A stretch of 64,000 nucleotides of DNA from an uncultured Pelagimonas sp. (lineage in GTDB: Bacteria > Pseudomonadota > Alphaproteobacteria > Rhodobacterales > Rhodobacteraceae). Under the pieces are notes generated by a model that saw only the letters and a program-made list of their open reading frames with translations, did no database searches and was not told the DNA's origin. Positions 1-7,989 of this stretch are shown here, one piece after another. A program made the position numbers and the translations under genes. The stretch spans positions 26,817 to 90,816 of the forward strand of contig CANMIH010000017.1 in NCBI GenBank assembly GCA_947497905.1, in the 5' to 3' direction. Positions within the stretch are counted from its first letter, which is position 1; every line of letters begins with the position of its first letter.

Positions 1-172
1 GGTCATAACTCGCGACCAGCAGAATAAAGATGCAGATCCGCGCGGCTGTATCCAGTGGGCGAACGCCATCAAAGATGAACGGAGCCCCCGCCAGGCAGAT
101 CAAGATCAGCACCAGCAGAGCGGTCAGCACTGCAGAGCGCGGTTTGTCTCCGGATAGCAAATTGACGATCAT
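1..172 (-). CDS. livM: Branched-chain amino acid-type ABC transporter permease LivM, N-terminal fragment
   Basis: Only the first 57 codons lie inside the window; the gene runs off the left edge. The start is the ATG whose complement is at 170-172, one base after the livH stop codon, so the two genes are translationally close. The visible protein has a short polar N-terminus followed by hydrophobic segments (about residues 16-33 and 42-55), as expected for the second inner-membrane permease of a LivFGHMK importer. The assignment rests mainly on its place after livK-livG-livF-livH in the same orientation. The transported solute cannot be read from this fragment. Confidence 0.75.
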   Translation of the reverse strand, partial: MIVNLLSGDKPRSAVLTALLVLILICLAGAPFIFDGVRPLDTAARICIFILLVASYD

Positions 173-173
173 C

Positions 174-1205
174 TCACTTCGCCTTCACGACTGGTAGCAT
201 GCCTTGCGGCCGCCACATCAGGATTGCGGTCATCAGCGCGATGTTTGACACCAGCGCCAGTTTTGGCTCAAGAAACGCGACATAGTTTTGCATCAACCCA
301 ACCAGCAGCGCGCCAATAAAGGCCCCCTCGACCGAGCCAAGCCCACCGATGATGGCGACGATGAACACCAAAACCATCATCTTTTCTCCCATGCCTGCGG
401 TGATCACCTCTTGGTACAGCCCCCACATCACGCCACCCAAGCCAGCAAGCGCCGACCCGGCCACAAAGACACCGATGAACACCATGCGCAGGCGGTATCC
501 CAAGGCCTCGACCATCGGGCCATTTTCGACACCAGCGCGGACAATCAAACCAATCTTGGTGCGGCGCAGAACCATGCGCATCGCGATGAACAACACCAAT
601 CCGATGGCCACTGCCAGAAGACGGTATTTCTCCATTGCGGCCCCGGCAAAGGTGATGGCCCCCTTCAGGGTCTCAGGGCGGGTGATGAAAATCTCATCCG
701 GCCCCCACACCACATGGATCAGCTGCTCGACAACAATCAGGCCCCCCACTGTCACAAGGATCTGTTTGAGATGCGCGCCATAGACCGGCTTGACGATAAT
801 CCGTTCAAACCCCCAGCCCATAATCCCAGTCACCATCATCGCGGCAACAACTGCGAGAAAAACCGCGGACATGTTCAGCAAAAGCGACGCGGTGCCGGTC
901 CAATCGCCCAATGCGATGAGCACCGAAACCCCGACAAAGGCGCCAACCGAAACAAAGGCGCCATGACCAAAGTTGATCACATCCATGAGGCCAAAAACCA
1001 AGGTAAGGCCTGAAGCCATAATGAAAATCATCATGCCCATCGCCAGTCCGGACACCGTCAGCGTCATCCAGGACGACGGGGTTCCAATCGCCAAAAACCC
1101 AAGAACCACCAACAGCGGCACCAGCAAAACCGGCATGGCCTTGTCCAGTCGTTCCGACAGACTTAGGGCCGCGAAAGTGGGTTTATGATCGGGGGCTGCC
1201 GCCAT
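174..1205 (-). CDS. livH: Branched-chain amino acid-type ABC transporter permease LivH
   Basis: This is a 343-residue inner-membrane permease with about eight hydrophobic segments. The stretch FGLMDVINFGHGAFVSVGAF (residues about 71-90) is the LivH signature, where N-F-A/G-H-G follows the first helices. It would pair with LivM to form the membrane channel of a hydrophobic amino-acid, amide or urea-type importer. The gene begins one base after the livF stop (1207) and ends one base before livM starts, so it sits inside a compact operon. An N-terminal extension of about 25 polar residues precedes the first helix. The family is clear; substrate specificity is not. Confidence 0.9.
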   Translation of the reverse strand: MAAAPDHKPTFAALSLSERLDKAMPVLLVPLLVVLGFLAIGTPSSWMTLTVSGLAMGMMIFIMASGLTLVFGLMDVINFGHGAFVSVGAFVGVSVLIALGDWTGTASLLLNMSAVFLAVVAAMMVTGIMGWGFERIIVKPVYGAHLKQILVTVGGLIVVEQLIHVVWGPDEIFITRPETLKGAITFAGAAMEKYRLLAVAIGLVLFIAMRMVLRRTKIGLIVRAGVENGPMVEALGYRLRMVFIGVFVAGSALAGLGGVMWGLYQEVITAGMGEKMMVLVFIVAIIGGLGSVEGAFIGALLVGLMQNYVAFLEPKLALVSNIALMTAILMWRPQGMLPVVKAK

Positions 1206-1206
1206 T

Positions 1207-1929
1207 TCAATGCGCCTCCATGCTAAGACCCATCAGGCGTTCCTGAAGGTCGCTGTTTGTCGCCAGTTCCGCCATGTCACCGTTCCAGATCACCCGTCCG
1301 TCATCCATGACGGCGGCAGTGTCGCCCAAAGCTTTGGCGACCGAAAAGTTCTGTTCGACCAAAAGGATAGATGCACCCTGTGCCTTTAGCTCGCGCAACG
1401 CCTGAGCCATGGTCGACACAATCGCAGGGGCAAGTCCCTTGGTGGGTTCATCGATCAGATACAGCTGACGCTCTTCTGCCATCGCACGGGCGATCGACAG
1501 CATCTGTTTCTGTCCTCCAGACAGATTGCCCGCCTCGCTGTGCCAGAAGGTGCCAAGCGCAGGAAACGCGCCCAAAAGCCAGTCTTTGCGCTTGGGATCG
1601 AGCGGACCTGAGGTACAGCCCAGGATCATGTTTTCCTCGACGGTCAGATCGCGAAAGATCCCCATATCCTCAGGCACAAAGCCGATCCCGGCCCGGGCGC
1701 GCGCCGAAACGGGCATCTGGGTCATCTCCTGCCCGTTGTAGAGAATTTCGCCGGACTTTGCTGTCCATTGCCCCATGATGGTTTTCAACGTCGTGGTTTT
1801 ACCCACGCCATTGCGCCCCAGAAGCATGGTCACCTGTCCTCGTGGCACCTGCAGATCAACACCCTGAAGAATGTGATATTGCGCGATGTCGGTATAAAGA
1901 TTGTTCAGCGTCAGAATTGGCTCAGACAT
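1207..1929 (-). CDS. livF: Branched-chain amino acid-type ABC transporter ATP-binding protein LivF
   Basis: This is a 240-residue ABC ATPase. Walker A is GRNGVGKTT (about residues 38-46), the signature is LSGGQKQM (about 135-142), and Walker B is LYLIDEPTKGLAP (about 155-167), with the switch histidine replaced by the VEQN form typical of LivF. It energises import through LivH/LivM as a heterodimer with LivG. Its first 8 bases overlap the end of livG (1922-1929), which indicates translational coupling. Length and motif variants fit LivF rather than LivG. Confidence 0.92.
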   Translation of the reverse strand: MSEPILTLNNLYTDIAQYHILQGVDLQVPRGQVTMLLGRNGVGKTTTLKTIMGQWTAKSGEILYNGQEMTQMPVSARARAGIGFVPEDMGIFRDLTVEENMILGCTSGPLDPKRKDWLLGAFPALGTFWHSEAGNLSGGQKQMLSIARAMAEERQLYLIDEPTKGLAPAIVSTMAQALRELKAQGASILLVEQNFSVAKALGDTAAVMDDGRVIWNGDMAELATNSDLQERLMGLSMEAH

Positions 1930-2686
1930 GATCCAGCTCCTTGCCCATATAGGCCTCTTGCACCACGTCCGACGCCATCACAGTCTCAGGATCGCCATCT
2001 GCCGCCAAAGCACCGTTGTGCAATACGATGATCCGATCCGCCAAGGTTCGGATCACATCCATCTTGTGCTCGACCAACAGAACGGTGCGTTCCCGGTCGG
2101 CTTTGATTTCTGCAATCAAATCAAGGATCACCGGCGCTTCATCCACGCTCATGCCCGCCGTGGGTTCGTCAAACATATAGACCATCGGATCCAATCCGAT
2201 CAAAAGCGCCACTTCCAGCTTGCGCTGGTCGCCGTGGGACAATTCCGAAACCACCTGATCCTTTTGGGTGTCCAGACGCACCCGCTCCAGAATGGCCATA
2301 GCCGCAACGGTCAGTTCCGTATGGCTGTCGGCCATGGAAAACAGCCCAAAACCTTTGTGCTGACGCGACTGGATCACAAGACGCACATTTTCCAGAACGG
2401 TCAGGCTTGGAAACAGGTTGGTCAGCTGAAACGCCCGCCCCAATCCCCGGCGGCAGCGATCCGCGACACCGAGACGGGTGATATTTTCTCCCATCAACTT
2501 AACGGTACCCGCGCTGGCCGGGATCTGGCCGGAGATCAGATTGAAATAAGTGGTTTTCCCGGCACCATTGGGGCCAACAATGGCTGTCAGTTCCCCGGCG
2601 TGAAAGCTGCAGGAAACCGCATCAACCGCCACGTGACCGCCAAATCGAACGGTCAGGTCCATTGTTTCTAGAAGTGTCTGGGTCAT
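1922..2686 (-). CDS. livG: Branched-chain amino acid-type ABC transporter ATP-binding protein LivG
   Basis: This is a 254-residue ABC ATPase with Walker A GPNGAGKTT (about 37-45), the LSHGDQRKLE signature (about 150-159; LivG proteins commonly carry a variant of LSGGQ) and Walker B VYMFDEPTAGM. The VEHKMDVI segment is the LivG-type H-loop. It works with LivF on the cytoplasmic face of the transporter. The ribosome binding site AGGGAAAGAG lies just upstream of the ATG at 2686. A stem-loop at 2709-2731 separates it from livK and probably sets unequal expression of binding protein and transporter. Confidence 0.92.
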   Translation of the reverse strand: MTQTLLETMDLTVRFGGHVAVDAVSCSFHAGELTAIVGPNGAGKTTYFNLISGQIPASAGTVKLMGENITRLGVADRCRRGLGRAFQLTNLFPSLTVLENVRLVIQSRQHKGFGLFSMADSHTELTVAAMAILERVRLDTQKDQVVSELSHGDQRKLEVALLIGLDPMVYMFDEPTAGMSVDEAPVILDLIAEIKADRERTVLLVEHKMDVIRTLADRIIVLHNGALAADGDPETVMASDVVQEAYMGKELDHV

Positions 2687-2708
2687 CAGTCTCTTTCCCT
2701 GTCAGAGT

Positions 2709-2731
2709 GGGGTGACCGGAACAGTCACCCC
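2709..2731 (-). promoter_or_regulatory. Stem-loop between livK and livG
   Basis: A perfect 8-bp inverted repeat, GGGGTGAC (2709-2716) and GTCACCCC (2724-2731), encloses a 7-base loop. It sits in the 73-bp gap between the livK stop and the livG start and has no T-run. Such hairpins downstream of binding-protein genes usually protect the upstream mRNA or partly terminate transcription, so the binding protein is made in excess. The structure is seen directly; the role is inferred. Confidence 0.6.
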
Positions 2732-2759
2732 GAGGGACAGGTTCGGAAAAATCCGGCGC

Positions 2760-3932
2760 TTAGTTGCGCACCGGGATTTTCATTTCATCCATGCCAATCT
2801 CACGCACCAGAACCGGCACACCATAGTCTTTGCCGTCCTGCACTTCGGTACGGAAATGGTACATGGTCTGCATCGCCTGATGGTCTTCTGCGCGAAATGT
2901 CATGGTGCCTTTGGGAGTTTCCCAGGACATGCCTTCCATCGCTTTCACCAGCGCGTCGGTGTCCTCTGCACCACCGGCCTTTTTGATCGCCTCAACAATC
3001 GCCAGGCCCGAAGACATGCCACCTGCGGTGAAGAAATCGGGCGGGCTATCAAAGCGCTCGAAATGGGTTTTCACCAGCCAGTCGTTCACCGGGTTCTGTG
3101 GGATTTCGTAGTAGTAATAGGTCGCGCCTTCCATGCCCGGCAGCTCTTTGTACGCCTTCAGCGCCGCAAGAATATTGCCACCGGTTGCAATCTCAACACC
3201 AAAGCGCGACGGCTCCATCGCATTGATTTTGCTCATGGGATTGCCGCCTCCGGCCCAGATGATGAAGAGCTTTTTGTCGCCCTCAATGTCACCCATTGCG
3301 GTGAAAATACGTTCCGCTGCAGCGGTGAAATCGGTGGTGTCGGTTGGCACATATTCTTCATGTGCAATTGTGGCACCGGTGGCTTCAAGCGCCTCTTTGA
3401 ACGCAGCAACGCCATCACGGCCAAAGGCATAATCCTGTGCCAAGGTCGCAATGGTGACGCCTTCACCACCCAAGGCAACCGCGTTGGCAATGGCATCCTG
3501 CGACGAATTACGACCCGTCCGGAAGATGTATGGGTTCCAGTTGGAGCCCGTGATCGAATCCGCAACCGCAGGTTCAACAATCAACACCCGCTCATATTCC
3601 TCGGCCACGGGCAGCATTGCCAGCGCGACGCCCGAGCTCACCGGACCAATGGCAAGATGCACGTCATCGTCGCCATAAGCCTCTTCCAGCTGGGCCCGAC
3701 CGATATCGGGCTTCAACTGGGTGTCTTTTTCGATCACGACGATCTTCTCGCCATTGATCTCCATCGTGCCACCCGTGGCGTATTCCAGCCCTAGCATCAG
3801 ACCATTGTGTGATTGGGCCGCGTAGGCCTCAAACGGACCAGTTTTGCCGTAAACATGGGCAATCCGGATTTCGGCAGAGGCTGCGGTGGTCATCAACGCA
3901 CCAGCAACCGTCAACGCAAACATGCGCAGCAT
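2760..3932 (-). CDS. livK: Periplasmic substrate-binding protein of the Liv-type ABC transporter
   Basis: This is a 390-residue Leu/Ile/Val-binding-protein family member. I chose the ATG at 3932 because it follows AGGGAGGAG and opens a clean Sec signal peptide (MLRMFALTVAGALMTTAASA, cleavage after ASA); an in-frame extension to 4043 lacks both features. The mature protein starts with EIRIAHVYGKTGPFEAYA, the first strand and loop of a periplasmic binding protein type 1 fold. It delivers the solute to LivHM. It heads the operon, and the promoter contains a 20-bp palindrome. The solute could be an amino acid, an amide or an aromatic acid; the family is broad and I cannot tell which. Confidence 0.88.
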   Translation of the reverse strand: MLRMFALTVAGALMTTAASAEIRIAHVYGKTGPFEAYAAQSHNGLMLGLEYATGGTMEINGEKIVVIEKDTQLKPDIGRAQLEEAYGDDDVHLAIGPVSSGVALAMLPVAEEYERVLIVEPAVADSITGSNWNPYIFRTGRNSSQDAIANAVALGGEGVTIATLAQDYAFGRDGVAAFKEALEATGATIAHEEYVPTDTTDFTAAAERIFTAMGDIEGDKKLFIIWAGGGNPMSKINAMEPSRFGVEIATGGNILAALKAYKELPGMEGATYYYYEIPQNPVNDWLVKTHFERFDSPPDFFTAGGMSSGLAIVEAIKKAGGAEDTDALVKAMEGMSWETPKGTMTFRAEDHQAMQTMYHFRTEVQDGKDYGVPVLVREIGMDEMKIPVRN

Positions 3933-4273
3933 GAGGGCTCCTCCCTGAATGTCTCCTCGGCTAAATCTGAAACATGAATCATGATTCATGTCAACGCGGA
4001 GAATTTCCACCACGTGACGACGCCAACATGGAGCGAAAGCCACACACCCGCCGAAAAGCCCGGCTCCCTTGACATAGAAGTGGTAAACGCCGCTCCCTCT
4101 GCCTAGAATCGTGGTGATTGGCCTTCACGTTGCCCGGCAGGGCCGCCCATCCTTCGTCCGCACTACGGCCTTGGTGACGCCAGCGGGCAGTTTGGCGATG
4201 GCACGTTAATGATCGAGTTTCTGATGATTGCCTCTGGTGATCCACGACAAGTTTTGAAGATGGGTGGGACGAC
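3933..4273. other. Intergenic region between livK and the export lipoprotein gene
   Basis: This 341-bp divergent intergenic region contains the livK promoter and palindrome at its left end. On the plus side TTGACA occurs at 4069-4074, but no convincing -10 lies at 16-18 bp. No RNA gene or small coding region with a ribosome binding site is evident. Confidence 0.5.
3972..3994 (-). promoter_or_regulatory. Palindromic operator within the livK promoter
   Basis: Positions 3972-3991 form a perfect 20-bp palindrome, ACATGAATCATGATTCATGT. Read on the minus strand, TTGACA (complement of 3989-3994) is a good -35 box, and the palindrome fills the following spacer up to a weak -10 region near 3963-3970. 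A repressor bound here would block RNA polymerase directly. The palindrome is seen; the regulator is unknown (a MarR- or TetR-type dimer would fit) and none is encoded next door. Confidence 0.6.
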
Positions 4274-5440
4274 ATGCCAATATTGAACAGGGTTGCGCTG
4301 GCGGGGATCTGCCTCCTCCCTCTGTCGTGCGGTGCCATCCTCGAAGAAATGAAGCTTGAGGATCAAACTCAGATCACGCCTCAGCAAGATCTCGATCTCA
4401 AGTTCCAGGCGCTGACCTTTGCGGCGGCCTATGATCTCAACATGATGCCCTTTGAGCGGCTGGTGGAGCGTGCAGGCAGCGGTCAGGCCGCGCGTATCGT
4501 TGACGAACACGACATCACCCATGTGCACCGTTTCAGCAGCACCAAACCTCTCCCCTACCACATTGGTGTCGGCGATGTGCTTCAGCTGTCCATTTACGTC
4601 ACCTCACGCGCTCTCGAGCCACAGGAATCAGTAGGGGCTCGCAGCTCGCGGGTGACCGCAGATGGCAGCGTTTTGTTCATCGAAACAGGCAAGCTTGAGC
4701 TGGAAGGCAAAACACTGGCCGAAGCCCGCGATCTTGTGGCCAATGCATTGATCCGCAACGGGGTCGATCCGCGGTTTCAGCTCGAGGTCTCAGGCTTCAA
4801 TTCGCAACGGGTCAGCCTGACCTATTCCCGCACCGCCCACAACCCGGAACTGGCCGCGAATTCAACGCGCGAATCCGCGCCCAGTGGCGGTACGTTCCCG
4901 ATCACTGAAACACCCACAAGCCTACGCGACCTACTGGTTGCCTCAGGTATTGCGATCCTCAATGACCGCGTTCAGATCGTTTCGGTTACTCGCAAAGGCA
5001 AACGGTATCACTTCCCGCTTGAGCATGTGTTTAAACCCCAAAGTCCGAACTACTTTCTGACCGGGGGCGACCTGATCAACATTGAAGAATTCTTCTATCA
5101 TCAGGGCCGGGCCTTTCTCGTCAGCGAAGATTCAGAATCTATCGCACTTGAAGTTCGCCCGGAAAAACGACCAACTTTGGCCGATCTTCTGTTCTCTGGG
5201 GATGAGCAGATTTTCTCCAACAATGCCGCGCGCACCAAAGAGATCTATATGATGCGCGGAACGCGCCCGATGCAAGTGTTCCACCTCAATGCCCAGGATC
5301 CAAGTCGCCTGCGTGTCGCCACCGAAGTGGAACTGCGCCCCGACGACATCGTCTTTGTGTCACGTAAACCCATCTATTCGGTGAGCGAACTGATCAATAT
5401 CATCAATCCGCTGGCCGTTCTCGCGCGGTCTGGCAGCTAA
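4274..5440 (+). CDS. Polysaccharide biosynthesis/export lipoprotein (Wza-like, Poly_export/SLBB)
   Basis: This 388-residue protein has a lipoprotein signal peptide (lipobox LPLSC, with the cysteine near residue 20), so it is probably anchored in the outer membrane. The motif PYHIGVGDVLQLSIY (about 93-107) is the hallmark start of the Poly_export domain, followed by a stretch ending in GFNSQRVSLTYS and SLBB-like repeats (DLLVASGIAI, PEKRPTLADLLFSG). The family forms the outer-membrane channel for capsule or exopolysaccharide secretion. No co-polymerase, tyrosine kinase or glycosyltransferase gene adjoins it, so its partner system must lie elsewhere. It is followed by a bidirectional terminator. 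Confidence 0.85.
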   Translation: MPILNRVALAGICLLPLSCGAILEEMKLEDQTQITPQQDLDLKFQALTFAAAYDLNMMPFERLVERAGSGQAARIVDEHDITHVHRFSSTKPLPYHIGVGDVLQLSIYVTSRALEPQESVGARSSRVTADGSVLFIETGKLELEGKTLAEARDLVANALIRNGVDPRFQLEVSGFNSQRVSLTYSRTAHNPELAANSTRESAPSGGTFPITETPTSLRDLLVASGIAILNDRVQIVSVTRKGKRYHFPLEHVFKPQSPNYFLTGGDLINIEEFFYHQGRAFLVSEDSESIALEVRPEKRPTLADLLFSGDEQIFSNNAARTKEIYMMRGTRPMQVFHLNAQDPSRLRVATEVELRPDDIVFVSRKPIYSVSELINIINPLAVLARSGS

Positions 5441-5489
5441 AGCTTTGGCGCCCGGCGCTGGATCAACTCACATGACATTGGCAAAAGAA

Positions 5490-5516
5490 AAAGCCCCCGA
5501 ACACTCGGGGGCTTTT
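5490..5516. terminator. Bidirectional rho-independent terminator
   Basis: An 11-bp stem, AAAGCCCCCGA / TCGGGGGCTTT, has a 4-base loop (ACAC) and T-runs on both strands. It lies between the convergent export lipoprotein gene and rplY. Confidence 0.9.
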
Positions 5517-5543
5517 CTATTCTGATTGAGAGGAAAGAGGAGA

Positions 5544-6164
5544 TTACTCTTCGCCACCCTCTTCTGCATCGTCGTCATCTTCGCTCGACGCCAGACCCGC
5601 AGGAGCGGCCAGGTTCGCGATAACGAAGTCACGATCGATGGTCGGCTTGGCGCCGGCGGGCAGCTCAACATTCGAGATGTTGATCACGTCACCGATTTTC
5701 AGGCCTGCCAGATCAACAGTGATCTTCTCAGGAATATCACCGGCGGTCACAACCAGCTCAACCTCGGGACGAACAACAGTCAGCATGCCGCCACGCTTGA
5801 TGCCCGGTGCCTGCTCTTCATTGATGAACTCAACGGGGATGAACAGTGCAACTTTCGAGGTGCGGCGCAGACGCATGAAATCAACATGGGTCGGCAGATC
5901 TTTTACAACGTCACGCTGGACGTCACGGCAAATCACACGAACGTCTTCCTGACCTTCAACCTGCATGTTGAACAGGGTCGACTTAAAGCGGCCTTGCTTC
6001 AGGCGCTTGAACAGTACGTTGAACGGGATGTTGATTGCGAGTGGCTCTTTGTCGCCACCGAAAACAACGCCCGGCACCATGCCGTCGCGGCGTGCCTGAC
6101 GAGCGGCGCCCTTGCCTGTCCCCGTCCGTTCAAATGCTTCGAGATTAGGAATCTCACCAGCCAT
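5544..6164 (-). CDS. rplY: 50S ribosomal protein L25/general stress protein Ctc
   Basis: This 206-residue protein belongs to the long (TL5/CTC) form of L25, which binds 5S rRNA. The N-terminal L25 domain includes the [20 protein letters not shown] stretch (about 16-35) and a C-terminal beta domain follows. The tail is very acidic ([14 protein letters not shown]). I chose the ATG at 6164, preceded by GGAG, because the family starts at [10 protein letters not shown]; a longer in-frame reading to 6281 has no ribosome binding site. In many alphaproteobacteria rplY is followed by pth; here it is followed by a terminator. Confidence 0.95.
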   Translation of the reverse strand: MAGEIPNLEAFERTGTGKGAARQARRDGMVPGVVFGGDKEPLAINIPFNVLFKRLKQGRFKSTLFNMQVEGQEDVRVICRDVQRDVVKDLPTHVDFMRLRRTSKVALFIPVEFINEEQAPGIKRGGMLTVVRPEVELVVTAGDIPEKITVDLAGLKIGDVINISNVELPAGAKPTIDRDFVIANLAAPAGLASSEDDDDAEEGGEE

Positions 6165-6298
6165 GGTATTCTCCAAAATATAAGGGCAGGGTGCCTCCAA
6201 GGCTGTCACCCCGCGTTGAAGCTGTGCGCGTAACTGGGAATCATCAAATTTGCAAGAGGCTTTCCCGCAATGTGCAGGCATGAATCCGGTCGGATGAC

Positions 6299-6330
6299 AA
6301 AAAGCCCTCCGGAAATCTCCGAAGGGCTTA
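6299..6330 (-). terminator. Rho-independent terminator after msrQ
   Basis: The 12-bp stem AAGCCCTCCGGA / TCCGAAGGGCTT (one mismatch) ends in TTTTT when read on the minus strand, just after the msrQ stop codon. Confidence 0.85.
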
Positions 6331-6335
6331 GTCTA

Positions 6336-6944
6336 TCACGCCACCGCGCGGCGACGGCTTTTGCTTTTGGGGACACGCCGCAGCGCAAGAAGCCCCAGGA
6401 CCAGCCCAAGATAAATCAACGGTTCGACCTGAAACCCCTTGGCCAGCATTACATAATGCGCAGCGCCCAAGATTGCGGCCACATAGGTCAGACGATGCAA
6501 AACCCGCCATTTTGGCCCAAGCTTTTTCACACTGACATTGTTCGAGGTCAGTGCCAAAGGCACAAGCAGCAAGAAGCCAGCCAGCCCAACGGTGATATAT
6601 GGCCGTTTCACGAGATCGGCGAAGATCTGGCTTAGGATCTGCACATCAAGCACAAGCCAAACCAACAGGTGCATCGCAACATAGGCAAAGGCCATGATGC
6701 CAATCGCCCGGCGAAATTTCTGCAGGTTTAGCCCAGCCCAGCGCTTCAGCGGTGTCACGGTTAACCCAAACACAATCAGCTGAAGCGCCACCTCACCAAG
6801 CTTGCGCTCAAGCGCGTTGATAGGTTCCACCCCTAGGCCACCGGTCGCGCCCAGATACAGAAAGTAGGGCGCAGGGAGCGACAGCAGGACATAAACCAAC
6901 CAGGTCGGGATACGCCGTAAAGTGGCATTGATCTGATCTATCAT
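6336..6944 (-). CDS. msrQ: Heme-binding membrane subunit MsrQ of the periplasmic methionine sulfoxide reductase
   Basis: This 202-residue inner-membrane protein of the ferric-reductase-like family has about six hydrophobic segments. Conserved histidines in AYVAMHLLVW and WRVLHRLTYVA, plus AHYVML, fit the b-heme ligands. It passes electrons from the respiratory chain to MsrP, which repairs oxidised methionines in periplasmic proteins. The chosen ATG at 6944 follows an AGGAAAGAG site; upstream in-frame sequence overlaps msrP and lacks family similarity. It forms an operon with msrP (32-bp gap) ending at a terminator. Confidence 0.93.
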   Translation of the reverse strand: MIDQINATLRRIPTWLVYVLLSLPAPYFLYLGATGGLGVEPINALERKLGEVALQLIVFGLTVTPLKRWAGLNLQKFRRAIGIMAFAYVAMHLLVWLVLDVQILSQIFADLVKRPYITVGLAGFLLLVPLALTSNNVSVKKLGPKWRVLHRLTYVAAILGAAHYVMLAKGFQVEPLIYLGLVLGLLALRRVPKSKSRRRAVA

Positions 6945-6975
6945 GAACAACAGCTCTTTCCTGATCGCGTCAGAC

Positions 6976-7878
6976 TTAGAAGTTTTTCGACAGATCCATG
7001 CCTTCATACAGGCCCGCCACCTCTTCTTCATAGCCATTGTACATCAAAGTGGGCTTGCGACGGGCAAAGAGCCCACCACCAATGGCCCGCTCAGACGCCT
7101 GGCTCCACCGGGGGTGATCCACATTTGGGTTCACGTTGGAATAGAACCCATACTCACGTGGGTTGGCTTTGTTCCAGCTGGTGGGCGGCTGAGTGTCGGT
7201 CAGGGTGATTTTCACCACCGATTTGATCGATTTGAACCCGTATTTCCACGGCACAACCAACCGCAGCGGTGCGCCATTCTGGTTGGGCAATGGTTTGCCG
7301 TATAGCCCCGTGGCCATGATTGTCAGCGGATGCATGGCCTCGTCTAGACGCAGGCCTTCGACATAGGGCCAATCCAACACGGGAAAGAGAGTTCCCGGCA
7401 TTTCCTTGGGGCGATATGCTGTCTCAAAGGCTACATATTTGGCGCCAGACTGAACCCCAGCGAGCTCTAGCAGATCCGCAAGCTCAAACCCATTCCAAGG
7501 TACAACCATTGACCATGCTTCAACACAGCGGAAGCGATACAGACGCTCTTCGACGGTCATCTGACTGAGAATATCACCGAGGCTATAGTCGCCGGGGCGG
7601 TCGACCAACCCGTCGATTGTCACGCTCCAGGGATCGGTCACAAGCGAGCTGGCATACTTTGCGGGATCATCTTTCCCGGTGCCAAATTCGTAGAAATTAC
7701 AGTATGTTGTAATATCTTCCCAGCTATTGGGTTCAAGCGCCTCTTGGGCCTGCGCCATCCCTGCTGAACCAAGGATTGTCCCGGCCGCCAGGCCGCCAAT
7801 CAATTGCCGCCGGTTCATAAACACCGCCTCCGGTGTCACGTCTTCGGGGCGCAGATCATTGGTCCAGCGAAATGCCAT
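6976..7878 (-). CDS. msrP: Periplasmic protein-methionine-sulfoxide reductase, molybdopterin subunit MsrP
   Basis: This 300-residue molybdoenzyme carries a twin-arginine signal ([12 protein letters not shown], residues 22-33) after the family-typical DVTPEAVF leader. The molybdenum-ligating cysteine lies in [14 protein letters not shown] (Cys118). It reduces methionine sulfoxide in periplasmic proteins with electrons from MsrQ. Length and order msrP-msrQ match the known two-gene system. It is exported folded by Tat after cofactor insertion. Confidence 0.95.
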   Translation of the reverse strand: MAFRWTNDLRPEDVTPEAVFMNRRQLIGGLAAGTILGSAGMAQAQEALEPNSWEDITTYCNFYEFGTGKDDPAKYASSLVTDPWSVTIDGLVDRPGDYSLGDILSQMTVEERLYRFRCVEAWSMVVPWNGFELADLLELAGVQSGAKYVAFETAYRPKEMPGTLFPVLDWPYVEGLRLDEAMHPLTIMATGLYGKPLPNQNGAPLRLVVPWKYGFKSIKSVVKITLTDTQPPTSWNKANPREYGFYSNVNPNVDHPRWSQASERAIGGGLFARRKPTLMYNGYEEEVAGLYEGMDLSKNF

Positions 7879-7989
7879 CAGGGGTCTCCTTTGTTCCTCT
7901 GGTCAAAAGATATGCAAAGCGCTCACGCGAGCCAACAAACATCCTCTCACGATCGTGTGCCAAGATTGAAACACATCACAGCTGACAGC

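Noticed and set aside
2712..3794. Long plus-strand open frame opposite livK
   Set aside because: It is a composition-driven shadow of livK; no ribosome binding site or family-like sequence.
4069..4074. TTGACA as a -35 box for the export lipoprotein gene
   Set aside because: No acceptable -10 sequence is found 16-18 bp downstream, and it is 200 bp from the start codon.
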